From an uncultured Selenomonadaceae bacterium (GTDB taxonomy: Bacteria > Bacillota > Negativicutes > Selenomonadales > Selenomonadaceae), in the NCBI GenBank assembly GCA_958415865.1, contig CATYZV010000101.1, positions 1 to 6,808 on the forward strand: DNA of 6,808 bases, given 5' to 3'. The notes beneath the pieces are model-generated. The model saw nothing but the letters and a program-made list of their open reading frames with translations. It had not been told where the DNA came from and did no database searches. Of this stretch, positions 1-6,186 are shown in pieces (the first letter of the stretch is position 1; each line of letters opens with the position of its first letter). A program made the position numbers and the translations under genes.

Positions 1-159
1 CGCGAGAGCAACCTTGTGCTCTGGCAGGCAGCGTATGCCGAATTATGCATTACCAAGACAAACAGGCCGGATTTCACTCCGGAAGAATTCATCGAGGCAA
101 TTGTAGATTACCAGCTCCGCGAGAGAGCGTTCGGCGGTCTCAGTGCCAAGGATAAGTAA
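1..159 (+). CDS. uppS: Isoprenyl transferase (undecaprenyl diphosphate synthase), C-terminal 52 residues; 5' end outside window
   Basis: The reading frame is open from base 1 to a TAA stop and encodes the C-terminal 52 residues of a cis-prenyltransferase. UppS condenses isopentenyl diphosphate units onto farnesyl diphosphate to give the C55 carrier lipid for peptidoglycan and other wall polymers. The visible part starts at the conserved R-x-S-N block (RESNLVLWQAAYAE). By alignment from memory with the E. coli enzyme, the first Arg, the Ser and the Glu of AYAE match Arg200, Ser202 and Glu213, which bind diphosphate and Mg2+. It continues through PDF and the terminal LRERAFGG block. Odd points: the usual (T)D..WPDF reads TKTNRPDF, so the family Trp is Arg. 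The next gene, cdsA, follows after 28 bases, the usual order in Firmicutes. The catalytic N-terminal half cannot be assessed here. Confidence 0.93.
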   Translation, partial: RESNLVLWQAAYAELCITKTNRPDFTPEEFIEAIVDYQLRERAFGGLSAKDK

Positions 160-172
160 GAGAAATATTCAA

Positions 173-180
173 GAGGGTGA
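173..180 (+). promoter_or_regulatory. Ribosome binding site deciding the TTG start of cdsA
   Basis: The purine-rich GAGGGTGA lies about 8 bases before TTG at 188. An ATG at 181 is too close to this site, and its frame closes after five codons (TAG at 196-198). An in-frame TAA at 185-187 sits directly before the TTG, so no longer cdsA start is possible. Confidence 0.7.
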
Positions 181-187
181 ATGATAA

Positions 188-1012
188 TTGTTAACTAGAA
201 TCGTCAGCGGCATCGTCGGCATAATAGCCGCAGCCTGCATAATCCAAGCCGGCGGCATGGTATTTGCAGCTGCCGTAGTAGTATTGGGCTGTATAGCATG
301 GAGGGAATACATGAAGGCGTTCGCACATAAAAATGTGCAGCTGCCGTCTTTTCTCGGCTTTTTTATGGTCGTATTCATAATACTGAGTGCCGATCAGAGC
401 CAAAATCTAATGCTGCCGTTGATAGCAGCCGTATTCTTGTCCATGATACAGATGGTATTTCGGCATAAATCTTTTTCGGTCGAAGCTGCCTGCATAACTC
501 TAGCCGGAGTCATCTACATAGGCGTGCCGTTTTACCATCTGCTGGCACTGCGCCTGCTGGAAGATTACCGGCTCATCATGCCCGGCACGCCCGTCGGCGA
601 CATCTCCATGGGCTGCGCTCTTATATGGCTGACCTTCATCGGCACTTGGGCAAGTGATACCTTTGCTTATTTCATCGGCAGCTCCATGGGCAGGCACCGC
701 CTCTGCCCCGATATCAGCCCCAAAAAGAGCATAGAAGGCTTCATCGGAGGCATAATCGGCACGATGCTCTGCATGGGTGCACTCGGCGCGTGGCTGGGCT
801 TTTCGCTGCCCGTAATGCTCGTGCTCGGCGCGGCTGTCGCAGTGATCGGCACACTGGGCGACCTCGTGGAATCGTGCTTTAAGCGATATGTGGGCATCAA
901 GGATTCAGGCACATTGATTCCGGGACACGGCGGCGTGCTCGACAGATTTGACAGCATGATGTTTACGGCTCCGCTCGTCTATTACACGGCTGTATTTCTG
1001 CTGATTAAATAA
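188..1012 (+). CDS. cdsA: Phosphatidate cytidylyltransferase (CDP-diacylglycerol synthase)
   Basis: CdsA makes CDP-diacylglycerol from phosphatidic acid and CTP in the cytoplasmic membrane, the branch point for bacterial phospholipids. The 274-residue product is of normal length and very hydrophobic, with roughly eight membrane segments (for example about 5-22, 24-38, 54-68, 75-90, 140-165, 185-226 and 257-273). The family signature is complete at residues 229-255: S229, K232-R233, K238-D239, then PGHGG at 245-249 and D252-R253-F-D255. These Asp/Lys residues form the metal and CTP site. Other conserved blocks are SDTFAYFIG (156-164), SPKKSIEG (177-184) and GDL(V)ES (224-229). The start is TTG, the only one possible because a TAA precedes it directly. 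The gene sits between uppS and dxr, with 14 bases to dxr, consistent with one operon. Identification is secure. Confidence 0.97.
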   Translation: MLTRIVSGIVGIIAAACIIQAGGMVFAAAVVVLGCIAWREYMKAFAHKNVQLPSFLGFFMVVFIILSADQSQNLMLPLIAAVFLSMIQMVFRHKSFSVEAACITLAGVIYIGVPFYHLLALRLLEDYRLIMPGTPVGDISMGCALIWLTFIGTWASDTFAYFIGSSMGRHRLCPDISPKKSIEGFIGGIIGTMLCMGALGAWLGFSLPVMLVLGAAVAVIGTLGDLVESCFKRYVGIKDSGTLIPGHGGVLDRFDSMMFTAPLVYYTAVFLLIK

Positions 1013-1026
1013 AGAAGGTACACAAT

Positions 1027-2187
1027 ATGAATAAGATAAAACACATCTCCGTGCTCGGCTCGACAGGCTCCATCGGCACGCAGACGCTCGATGTCGTGCG
1101 CATGCACCCTGACAGGCTGTGCGTGGAAGTGCTCGCTGCAAATACGAATGATGAATTGTTGGAAGCACAGATAAAAGAATTTTCTCCCAAGCTGGCAGTA
1201 CTGCATGATGAAGCGGCGTACAGACGCTTGAAAGCCAGATACAGCGGCAAGACTGAGCTGCTCTGCGGTGAAGCGGGTCTCGTCGAAGGTGCTGTCTATG
1301 ATGCAGCCGATACGGTCGTAACTTCGCTGATGGGCTTTGCGGGACTGCGCCCGACGATGGCAGCTATCGAGGCAGGCAAGAACATCGCTCTAGCCAACAA
1401 GGAAACGCTCGTAGTAGCAGGCGAACTCGTTATGAAGCGCGCCGCTGAAAAGGACATCGCCATAATGCCTATTGACAGCGAACACGGAGCACTGTTTCAA
1501 TGCCTGCACGGCGAGGACAGAAAAAAAGTCGATAAACTGCTGATAACTGCCTCAGGCGGCCCGTTCAGAGGCAGGACGAAAGAACAGCTGCGCGGCGTTT
1601 CCGTGGCGCAGTGCCTGAGCCATCCAACATGGAAGATGGGGCGCAAGATCACTATCGACAGCGCGTCTTTGATGAATAAAGGTCTGGAAGTGATTGAGGC
1701 ACAGCGTCTTTACGGCGTTTCATACGATCAGATTCAAGTGGTCGTCCATCCGCAGAGCATCGTCCATTCGATGGTGCAGTACGTGGACGGCTCGATCATC
1801 GCCCAGCTCGCTTCTACCGATATGCGCCTGCCGATTCAGTACGCGCTGACGTATCCCGAACGCCTTGAATGTCCTGCACCGAAGCTCGATTTCTGGCAGA
1901 TGCAGGACTTGACCTTTGAAAAGCCCGATACGGATACCTTCCGCGGTCTTTCTCTGGCGTATGAAGCCGGCAGGATAGGCGGCTCTATGCCGTGCGCTAT
2001 GAATGCCGCCAACGAAATAGCTGTCGACGCTTTTCTTAATGAACGCATCAGCTTCCTCGACATCTATGATATAATAGAAGCGGCAATGCTCTCGCATGTA
2101 ACGCTCATTGAGCCGACGCTCGATGAATTATTCGAGGTAGATGCCAAAATCAGGGAACAAGCAAAGGAGTTGATCGCTAAAAAATGA
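1027..2187 (+). CDS. dxr: 1-deoxy-D-xylulose 5-phosphate reductoisomerase
   Basis: Dxr (IspC) converts 1-deoxy-D-xylulose 5-phosphate to 2-C-methyl-D-erythritol 4-phosphate with NADPH and a divalent metal. This is the first committed step of the cytosolic MEP isoprenoid pathway and the target of fosmidomycin. The product has 386 residues, close to the family norm. Visible in order: the NADPH-binding loop GSTGSIG (11-17); LANKE (122-126); metal ligands D150 and E152 in IDSEHGALFQ; the substrate loop ASGGPF (175-180); the flap HPTWKMG (199-205); and DSASLMNKGLE (211-221), with S212, N217, K218 and metal ligand E221. All active-site residues expected from the E. coli enzyme are present. The ATG at 1027 has AGAAGG (1013-1018) 8 bases upstream. 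The stop overlaps the rseP start (ATGA), which suggests translational coupling. Together with ispG downstream it shows that the organism uses the MEP route. Confidence 0.98.
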   Translation: MNKIKHISVLGSTGSIGTQTLDVVRMHPDRLCVEVLAANTNDELLEAQIKEFSPKLAVLHDEAAYRRLKARYSGKTELLCGEAGLVEGAVYDAADTVVTSLMGFAGLRPTMAAIEAGKNIALANKETLVVAGELVMKRAAEKDIAIMPIDSEHGALFQCLHGEDRKKVDKLLITASGGPFRGRTKEQLRGVSVAQCLSHPTWKMGRKITIDSASLMNKGLEVIEAQRLYGVSYDQIQVVVHPQSIVHSMVQYVDGSIIAQLASTDMRLPIQYALTYPERLECPAPKLDFWQMQDLTFEKPDTDTFRGLSLAYEAGRIGGSMPCAMNAANEIAVDAFLNERISFLDIYDIIEAAMLSHVTLIEPTLDELFEVDAKIREQAKELIAKK

Positions 2188-3218
2188 TCATAGACGCTAT
2201 TGCCATTATTTTTGTCTTTGGCCTGCTGGTGCTCGTGCATGAATTCGGGCACTTCATCATGGCTAAAAAGACAGGCATGAGAGTAGATGAATTCGCCATC
2301 GGCTTCGGCCCGCTGCTATTCGGCAGAAAGTACGGCGAAACACTGTATTCCATCCGTGCAATTCCGCTCGGCGGCTTCAATAAAATTGCCGGCATGGAAC
2401 AGGGAGAAGATGAAGATGCCGGAGAACGCGCTTACTGGCGCAGACCTATCTGGGCAAGAATGGTCGTGATTCTCGCCGGTGCGGTGATGAACTTCATTCT
2501 GCCGTTCTTTATCTTCGCAGGAACGATTTTCTTTGCAGGTATTCAAACGCCTCTCAACGAACCCGTGCTCGGCACGGTGCTGTCTGACGGTGCGGCAAGC
2601 CAGGCAGGCTTAAAAGAAGGCGACCGCATACTGAGCATAGACGGTGAACCGGTCGACAGCTGGAACAATTTCGTAGCGAAAGTGCAGACTGCCGACGGCA
2701 AAGTGCTGAAGGTCTCCTACGTGCGCGACGGACAGGAAAGTACCGCCTCTGTCGTGCCCAAGTACGACGATCAGGCAAAACGCGCGATGATAGGCGTTAT
2801 GTCGCCGGTGGAAACTACCAGCGTAGGGCTTTGGGATTCCATCGTAATGGGCGCGGGCCTCGTCGTCAGCATAATCTATCAGATGTACGCAGCACTCGCC
2901 GGCATGATAACGGGCAGCGTACCGGCTGAATTGTCCGGCCCGGTCGGCGTGGCACAGATGACGAGCCAGGCAGCGCATATGGGCATAGCGGCACTGCTGC
3001 GCTTTGCCGCTATACTGAGCCTCAACCTTGGTGTCATCAATCTGCTGCCGATACCGGCACTCGACGGCGGCCATTTCGTCGTACTGCTCGTGGAAGCAAT
3101 ACGCCGCAAGCCGCTCAATCCCAAATACGTGCGCAGTGTACAGCTCGCCGGTCTAGTGCTGATACTGGGCTTGATGTTCTTCGCCACGGCTCAGGACATA
3201 ACGCGCCTGCTTGACTGA
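2184..3218 (+). CDS. rseP: RseP/RasP-type site-2 intramembrane zinc metalloprotease
   Basis: This is a membrane-embedded site-2 protease. Relatives cut anti-sigma factors (RseA, RsiW) and remnant signal peptides within the membrane. The 344-residue product has the zinc site HEFGH at 19-23 in the first membrane segment (two His plus catalytic Glu20). The third ligand, D294, lies in [11 protein letters not shown] (286-296) in a late membrane segment. A single PDZ domain lies at about 120-195 ([20 protein letters not shown] region), and SGPVGVAQ is at 251-258. Further membrane segments are at about 93-118, 217-240 and 318-336. The single PDZ and short length differ from the two-PDZ E. coli protein of about 450 residues but are usual in Gram-positive-type lineages. 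The start ATG lies inside the dxr stop, with AAAGGAGT at 2163-2170 upstream. The actual substrate cannot be told from this window. Confidence 0.96.
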   Translation: MIIDAIAIIFVFGLLVLVHEFGHFIMAKKTGMRVDEFAIGFGPLLFGRKYGETLYSIRAIPLGGFNKIAGMEQGEDEDAGERAYWRRPIWARMVVILAGAVMNFILPFFIFAGTIFFAGIQTPLNEPVLGTVLSDGAASQAGLKEGDRILSIDGEPVDSWNNFVAKVQTADGKVLKVSYVRDGQESTASVVPKYDDQAKRAMIGVMSPVETTSVGLWDSIVMGAGLVVSIIYQMYAALAGMITGSVPAELSGPVGVAQMTSQAAHMGIAALLRFAAILSLNLGVINLLPIPALDGGHFVVLLVEAIRRKPLNPKYVRSVQLAGLVLILGLMFFATAQDITRLLD

Positions 3219-3240
3219 CGCTTCAATCCGCTATAGCTAT

Positions 3241-3250
3241 AGGAAAGGTG
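3241..3250 (+). promoter_or_regulatory. Ribosome binding site selecting the ATG start of ispG
   Basis: AGGAAAGGTG ends 5 bases before the ATG at 3256. It supports that start over the in-frame TTG at 3211, which lies inside rseP and has no comparable site. Its first two bases belong to the 12-bp palindrome at 3231-3242. Confidence 0.7.
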
Positions 3251-3255
3251 AAAGC

Positions 3256-4317
3256 ATGATTAAGAGAAAAATGACCCGCCAAATAAGCATAGGCGGCGTT
3301 AAAATAGGCGGCGGCGCACCGATTTCCGTGCAGTCGATGACGAATACCAAGACGACGGATACGGCAGCGACCGTGGCGCAGATCAAAGCCTTGCAGGAAG
3401 CAGGCTGCGACCTCGTGCGCTTAGCCGTGCCCGACATGAATGCCGCCGATAATCTGGCCAATATCAAGCGGGAAGTAGACATCCCCTTGATCGCCGATAT
3501 CCATTTTGACTACCGCCTCGCACTCAAGGCAATCGAACAGGGCATAGATGCACTGCGCATCAACCCCGGCAACATCGGCAGCGAAGACCGCGTGAAAGCC
3601 GTAGTAAAAGCCGCTAAAGAAAAGCACATACCCATCCGCATCGGTGTCAACGCCGGCTCACTCGACAAAAAACTGCTCGCAAAATACGGCAGAGTTACGG
3701 CAGAAGCACTCGTAGAAAGCGCAATGCAGCATGTGCGTATCTTGGAAAAGCTCGACTTTCACGATATAAAAATATCGCTCAAAGCACATGACGTGCCCTT
3801 GACGATAGAAGCATACCGCCTGATGAGCCGGACGGTAGACTACCCGCTGCACCTCGGCATAACGGAAGCCGGCACAGTCAACACCGGCATAATCAAATCA
3901 GCTGTGGGCATCGGTGCACTGCTGGCAGAAGGCATCGGCGATACCTTCCGCATCTCGCTGACAGGCGATCCCGTAAACGAAGTCAAAGTGGCAAATGAAA
4001 TTTTAAAAGCCCTAGGACTTCGAGAATACGGCCCGACCCTCGTATCCTGCCCGACCTGCGGCCGCTGCAATATCGACCTGCCCGCCATCGCAGCAAAAGT
4101 GGAACAGCGTCTTACCGAAATAAAGAAACCGATTCAGGTAGCAGTCATGGGCTGTGTCGTCAACGGTCCCGGCGAAGCGCGCGACGCTGATATCGGCATA
4201 GCCGGCGGCAAAGGCGAAGGCCTCCTATTCCGCAAAGGCGAAATCATCAGCAAAGTGCCTGAAGACAAATTGGTCGATGCACTGTTTGCGGAACTCGATA
4301 AAATAGCTGCAAGCTAA
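3256..4317 (+). CDS. ispG: 4-hydroxy-3-methylbut-2-en-1-yl diphosphate synthase (IspG/GcpE)
   Basis: IspG reductively opens 2-C-methyl-D-erythritol 2,4-cyclodiphosphate to HMBPP, the penultimate MEP-pathway step, using an oxygen-sensitive [4Fe-4S] cluster. From the ATG at 3256 the product has 353 residues, the short bacterial form. The N-terminal TIM barrel starts at [13 protein letters not shown] and [12 protein letters not shown] and contains IADIHFD and LRINPGNIG. The C-terminal cluster domain has C265 and C268 (SCPTCGRC), C300 and the fourth ligand E307 in [11 protein letters not shown]. An extra Cys, C271, follows the first pair, where other bacteria usually have Thr. An open frame extends 15 residues upstream to TTG 3211, but the family N-terminus and the ribosome site favour 3256. 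It is the last gene of the lipid operon and a terminator follows. Confidence 0.97.
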   Translation: MIKRKMTRQISIGGVKIGGGAPISVQSMTNTKTTDTAATVAQIKALQEAGCDLVRLAVPDMNAADNLANIKREVDIPLIADIHFDYRLALKAIEQGIDALRINPGNIGSEDRVKAVVKAAKEKHIPIRIGVNAGSLDKKLLAKYGRVTAEALVESAMQHVRILEKLDFHDIKISLKAHDVPLTIEAYRLMSRTVDYPLHLGITEAGTVNTGIIKSAVGIGALLAEGIGDTFRISLTGDPVNEVKVANEILKALGLREYGPTLVSCPTCGRCNIDLPAIAAKVEQRLTEIKKPIQVAVMGCVVNGPGEARDADIGIAGGKGEGLLFRKGEIISKVPEDKLVDALFAELDKIAAS

Positions 4318-4342
4318 AAATACGCTTTGGATATAAAATAAG

Positions 4343-4385
4343 CATGACGATTTTTGATATACAAAAACTCGTCATGTTTTCTTTT
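4343..4385 (+). terminator. Rho-independent terminator after ispG
   Basis: CATGACGA (4343-4350) pairs perfectly with TCGTCATG (4369-4376). The stem continues as five T-A pairs (4351-4355 with 4363-4367), with one bulged C at 4368 and a 7-base loop. TTTTCTTTT (4377-4385) follows directly. This ends the uppS-ispG transcript 26 bases after the ispG stop codon. Confidence 0.85.
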
Positions 4386-4387
4386 AT

Positions 4388-4418
4388 CTGCGCCGGGCAG
4401 TTGCTATAATCGGCGCAG
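4388..4418 (+). repeat. Perfect 8-bp inverted repeat framing the -10 element (candidate operator)
   Basis: CTGCGCCG (4388-4395) and CGGCGCAG (4411-4418) are exact reverse complements separated by 15 bases, with arm centres 23 bp apart, about two helical turns. The right arm abuts the TATAAT box and would reach the start point; the left arm lies in the promoter spacer. No T-run follows directly, so a second terminator is less likely than a protein-binding site. The bound protein is unknown. Confidence 0.55.
4402..4410 (+). promoter_or_regulatory. Extended -10 promoter element for the ylqD-rimM-trmD operon
   Basis: TGC-TATAAT (TG at 4402-4403, TATAAT at 4405-4410) is a perfect extended -10 for the housekeeping sigma factor. 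The matching -35 position (about 4382-4387, TTTTAT) is poor and overlaps the T-run of the ispG terminator, as is common in extended -10 promoters. Transcription would start near 4417, giving a leader of about 50 bases before ylqD. Confidence 0.7.
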
Positions 4419-4466
4419 TATGGTACTATTTTTAGTAGAAATCAATAATATGAGATAAGAGGTATA

Positions 4467-4877
4467 ATGATGGAAACAATCGCATTACAATGTCCCGTTA
4501 CAATCAAAGTGAAGGTTACGGAAAAATTCAGAACAAAGATGCTCGATAAGATGAACAAAGAACTGCAGGAAGTGGAATTAAAGCTCTCCAAAATCGACAT
4601 TCAGAAGAAGAAATTCGTCGAAGAACACGCTGATGACGATATGCACCAGGTGGCAGCTATCGTGCAGAGAATGGAACTGGACAAAGCTAAGGGAATGCGC
4701 CTCAGAGACAAGCTGACGCACGACATCGCTGATATGAAGCATCTCGGTGTAGGCGCGGAAATCGTTCAGGGCACTATGCAGCACGTGTTCAACGTCAAAG
4801 TCGGCGATATGATGCCCAACGTCATGAACAGCGAAATTGTCATAGAGGATGATAAGATAATTGAAATCCGCAACTGA
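4467..4877 (+). CDS. ylqD: YlqD family coiled-coil protein of unknown function
   Basis: The product is a 136-residue charged, soluble protein of the YlqD family, recognised from its composition, layout and position directly before rimM-trmD, as in Bacillus. Residues about 18-95 are rich in Lys, Glu and Leu with heptad-like spacing (for example KMNKELQEVELKLSKIDIQKKKF, interrupted near 52-60), predicting a coiled coil. Residues about 96-136 look like a small beta-rich end (GAEIVQGTMQHVFNVKVGD). There is no signal peptide or membrane segment. Two adjacent ATGs (4467 and 4470) compete: AAGAGG at 4457-4462 is 4 bases from the first and 7 from the second, so a start at 4470 (135 residues) is possible. 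Its role is not known; its neighbours suggest a link to ribosome or tRNA maturation. It overlaps rimM by 17 bases. Confidence 0.85.
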   Translation: MMETIALQCPVTIKVKVTEKFRTKMLDKMNKELQEVELKLSKIDIQKKKFVEEHADDDMHQVAAIVQRMELDKAKGMRLRDKLTHDIADMKHLGVGAEIVQGTMQHVFNVKVGDMMPNVMNSEIVIEDDKIIEIRN

Positions 4878-5376
4878 TAAATTCTCGAAAATCACCATCG
4901 GCAAAATCGGAGCACCGCACGGCGTGCGCGGCGATGTGAAAGTATATCCGCTGACCGATTTTCCCGACCGCTTTGATGAGCTGGAGAACGCTTTCATCGA
5001 CGAAAAGCCCGTGGAAATAGTATTCAAACGCTGGCAGAAGGATTTTCTCGTGATGAAATTCAAGGGAATAGACACGCGTGAAAGCGCGGCACGCCTGACG
5101 AATCATCTCTTAAAGGTCGACCGCAAAGACGTGCCCCCGCTGAATGAGGGCGAATACTACGCTTTCGATATCATCGGGCTGGAAGTGCGCGACCAAGGCG
5201 ATACAGTGCTCGGCAAAATCACGAATATACTAAAGACGGGCAGCAATGATGTCTACGTTACGAAGACGGCAGACGGCAGAGAGCTGATGGTGCCGGCATT
5301 AAAAAAAGTCGTTACAGAGATAAATGTCGCAGGCGGCTATATGAAAGTCATCTGGGACGGCAGTTTTGAGTTTTAA
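4861..5376 (+). CDS. rimM: Ribosome maturation factor RimM
   Basis: RimM binds ribosomal protein S19 and assists maturation of the 30S head and 16S rRNA processing. The product has 171 residues, normal for the family. The N-terminal beta-barrel RimM domain carries the signature GKIGAPHGVRGDVKV (14-28). The C-terminal PRC-barrel-like domain starts at EYYAFDIIGLEV (98-109) and contains TGSNDVYV (126-133) and VPALKKVV (144-151). The start is TTG, inside the end of ylqD. It is effectively forced: TAA (4858-4860) lies in frame directly before it, and no other start occurs before the conserved ITIGKI. AGAGGAT (4844-4850) can serve as ribosome site about 10 bases away. The overlap and weak start suggest translation coupled to ylqD. 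trmD follows after 9 bases. Confidence 0.96.
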   Translation: MKSATDKFSKITIGKIGAPHGVRGDVKVYPLTDFPDRFDELENAFIDEKPVEIVFKRWQKDFLVMKFKGIDTRESAARLTNHLLKVDRKDVPPLNEGEYYAFDIIGLEVRDQGDTVLGKITNILKTGSNDVYVTKTADGRELMVPALKKVVTEINVAGGYMKVIWDGSFEF

Positions 5377-5385
5377 GGACGCGCT

Positions 5386-6144
5386 ATGAGAATAGATATA
5401 CTATCGCTCTTTCCGGAGATGTTCGACGGACCGTTTGGCTGCAGCATCATCAAGCGTGCCAAGGATAAAGGTCTTTTAGACATCGAGATAACGAATCCGC
5501 GCGACTTTGCCCAAAACAAGCACAATCACGTAGACGATACGGCATACGGCGGCGGTGCCGGCATGGTCATGATGCCCGGTCCGGCTTTCCGCGCCGTAGC
5601 AGCCGTGCGCGAAAAGACGCAGAACCTTGCCATCGTGCCGGAAAAGAGCCGCGTTATTTTGATGTGTCCCACGGGCAAGCCCTTCACCCAGGCAAAGGCA
5701 AAGGAACTCGCCGGATATCAGCAGCTGATATTCATCTGCGGCCATTACGAAGGCTTTGACAACCGCATCGTGCAGCATTTAGCCGACGAAGTTATCTCCA
5801 TCGGCGATTACGTGCTGACCGGCGGCGAACTGCCCGCCATGACAGTGGTCGATGCCGTAGCCCGCATGATTCCCGGCGTGCTCGGTTCCGAAGAGTCCGC
5901 GCCGACCGATTCATTTTACAACGGGCTGCTGGAATATCCGCAGTACACCAAGCCCCGCGATTACGAAGGCATGACTGTGCCCGATGTCCTGCTGTCCGGC
6001 GACCATGCTAAAATTGCCAAATGGCGGCGCGAGCAGTCTCTGCGCACGACGTATTTAAACCGCCCCGACCTGCTGAAAAAAGCCAAGCTTGACGAAAACG
6101 ATATAGTTTATTTAAACAGGCTTAAGCAGGAATTAGGGCAATAA
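5386..6144 (+). CDS. trmD: tRNA (guanine(37)-N1)-methyltransferase
   Basis: TrmD transfers a methyl group from S-adenosylmethionine to N1 of G37 next to the anticodon of certain tRNAs, preventing +1 frameshifting. It is a dimeric SPOUT enzyme with a trefoil knot. The 252-residue product is full length. Visible motifs are GGGAGMVM (55-62), CGHYEGFDNR (118-127) and IGDYVLTGGE (139-148), which form the knot and cofactor site. Next come R160 in RMIPGVLG and D175 in TDSF, matching the catalytic Arg154 and Asp169 of the E. coli enzyme, then LLEYPQYTKP. The C-terminal helical domain ends with a basic tail. The ATG at 5386 follows TAAGGA (5374-5379), which overlaps the rimM stop codon. In most bacteria rplS follows trmD; here a regulator-like gene follows after 42 bases with no visible terminator. 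Confidence 0.98.
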   Translation: MRIDILSLFPEMFDGPFGCSIIKRAKDKGLLDIEITNPRDFAQNKHNHVDDTAYGGGAGMVMMPGPAFRAVAAVREKTQNLAIVPEKSRVILMCPTGKPFTQAKAKELAGYQQLIFICGHYEGFDNRIVQHLADEVISIGDYVLTGGELPAMTVVDAVARMIPGVLGSEESAPTDSFYNGLLEYPQYTKPRDYEGMTVPDVLLSGDHAKIAKWRREQSLRTTYLNRPDLLKKAKLDENDIVYLNRLKQELGQ

Positions 6145-6186
6145 CACTGCTCAACGCTATGATGAATTAGGATTTGAGGTTGAATC

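Noticed and set aside
181..198. Five-codon ATG leader peptide before cdsA
   Set aside because: The ATG is only a base or so from the ribosome site and overlaps the TTG start out of frame. It encodes no attenuator-like codon run and no hairpin follows.
2610..3074. Minus-strand open frame of 154 codons within rseP
   Set aside because: Low-complexity His/Arg/Ala-rich translation, lying wholly opposite a gene with intact catalytic motifs; a shadow frame.
3211..3255. Longer ispG form starting at TTG 3211
   Set aside because: The added 15 residues are unlike IspG N-termini, the TTG lies inside rseP without a good ribosome site, and ATG 3256 has a strong one.
4424..4437. TACTA-TTTT-TAGTA small inverted repeat in the ylqD leader as a regulatory hairpin
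   Set aside because: Only five AT-rich pairs; such repeats are expected by chance in AT-rich leaders.
4463..4468. A second perfect TATAAT, just before ylqD, as a promoter -10 box
   Set aside because: It overlaps the ATG at 4467, so a transcript from it would lack the start codon and ribosome site; no -35 or TG extension is seen. It is best read as the spacer after AAGAGG.
4578..5075. Long open frame of 165 codons on the minus strand across ylqD and rimM
   Set aside because: It is antisense to two recognised genes, shows no family resemblance, and appears to be a by-product of their codon use.
6145..6186. Terminator or promoter between trmD and the regulator gene
   Set aside because: No stem with a T-run and no convincing -10/-35 pair could be found in these 42 bases.
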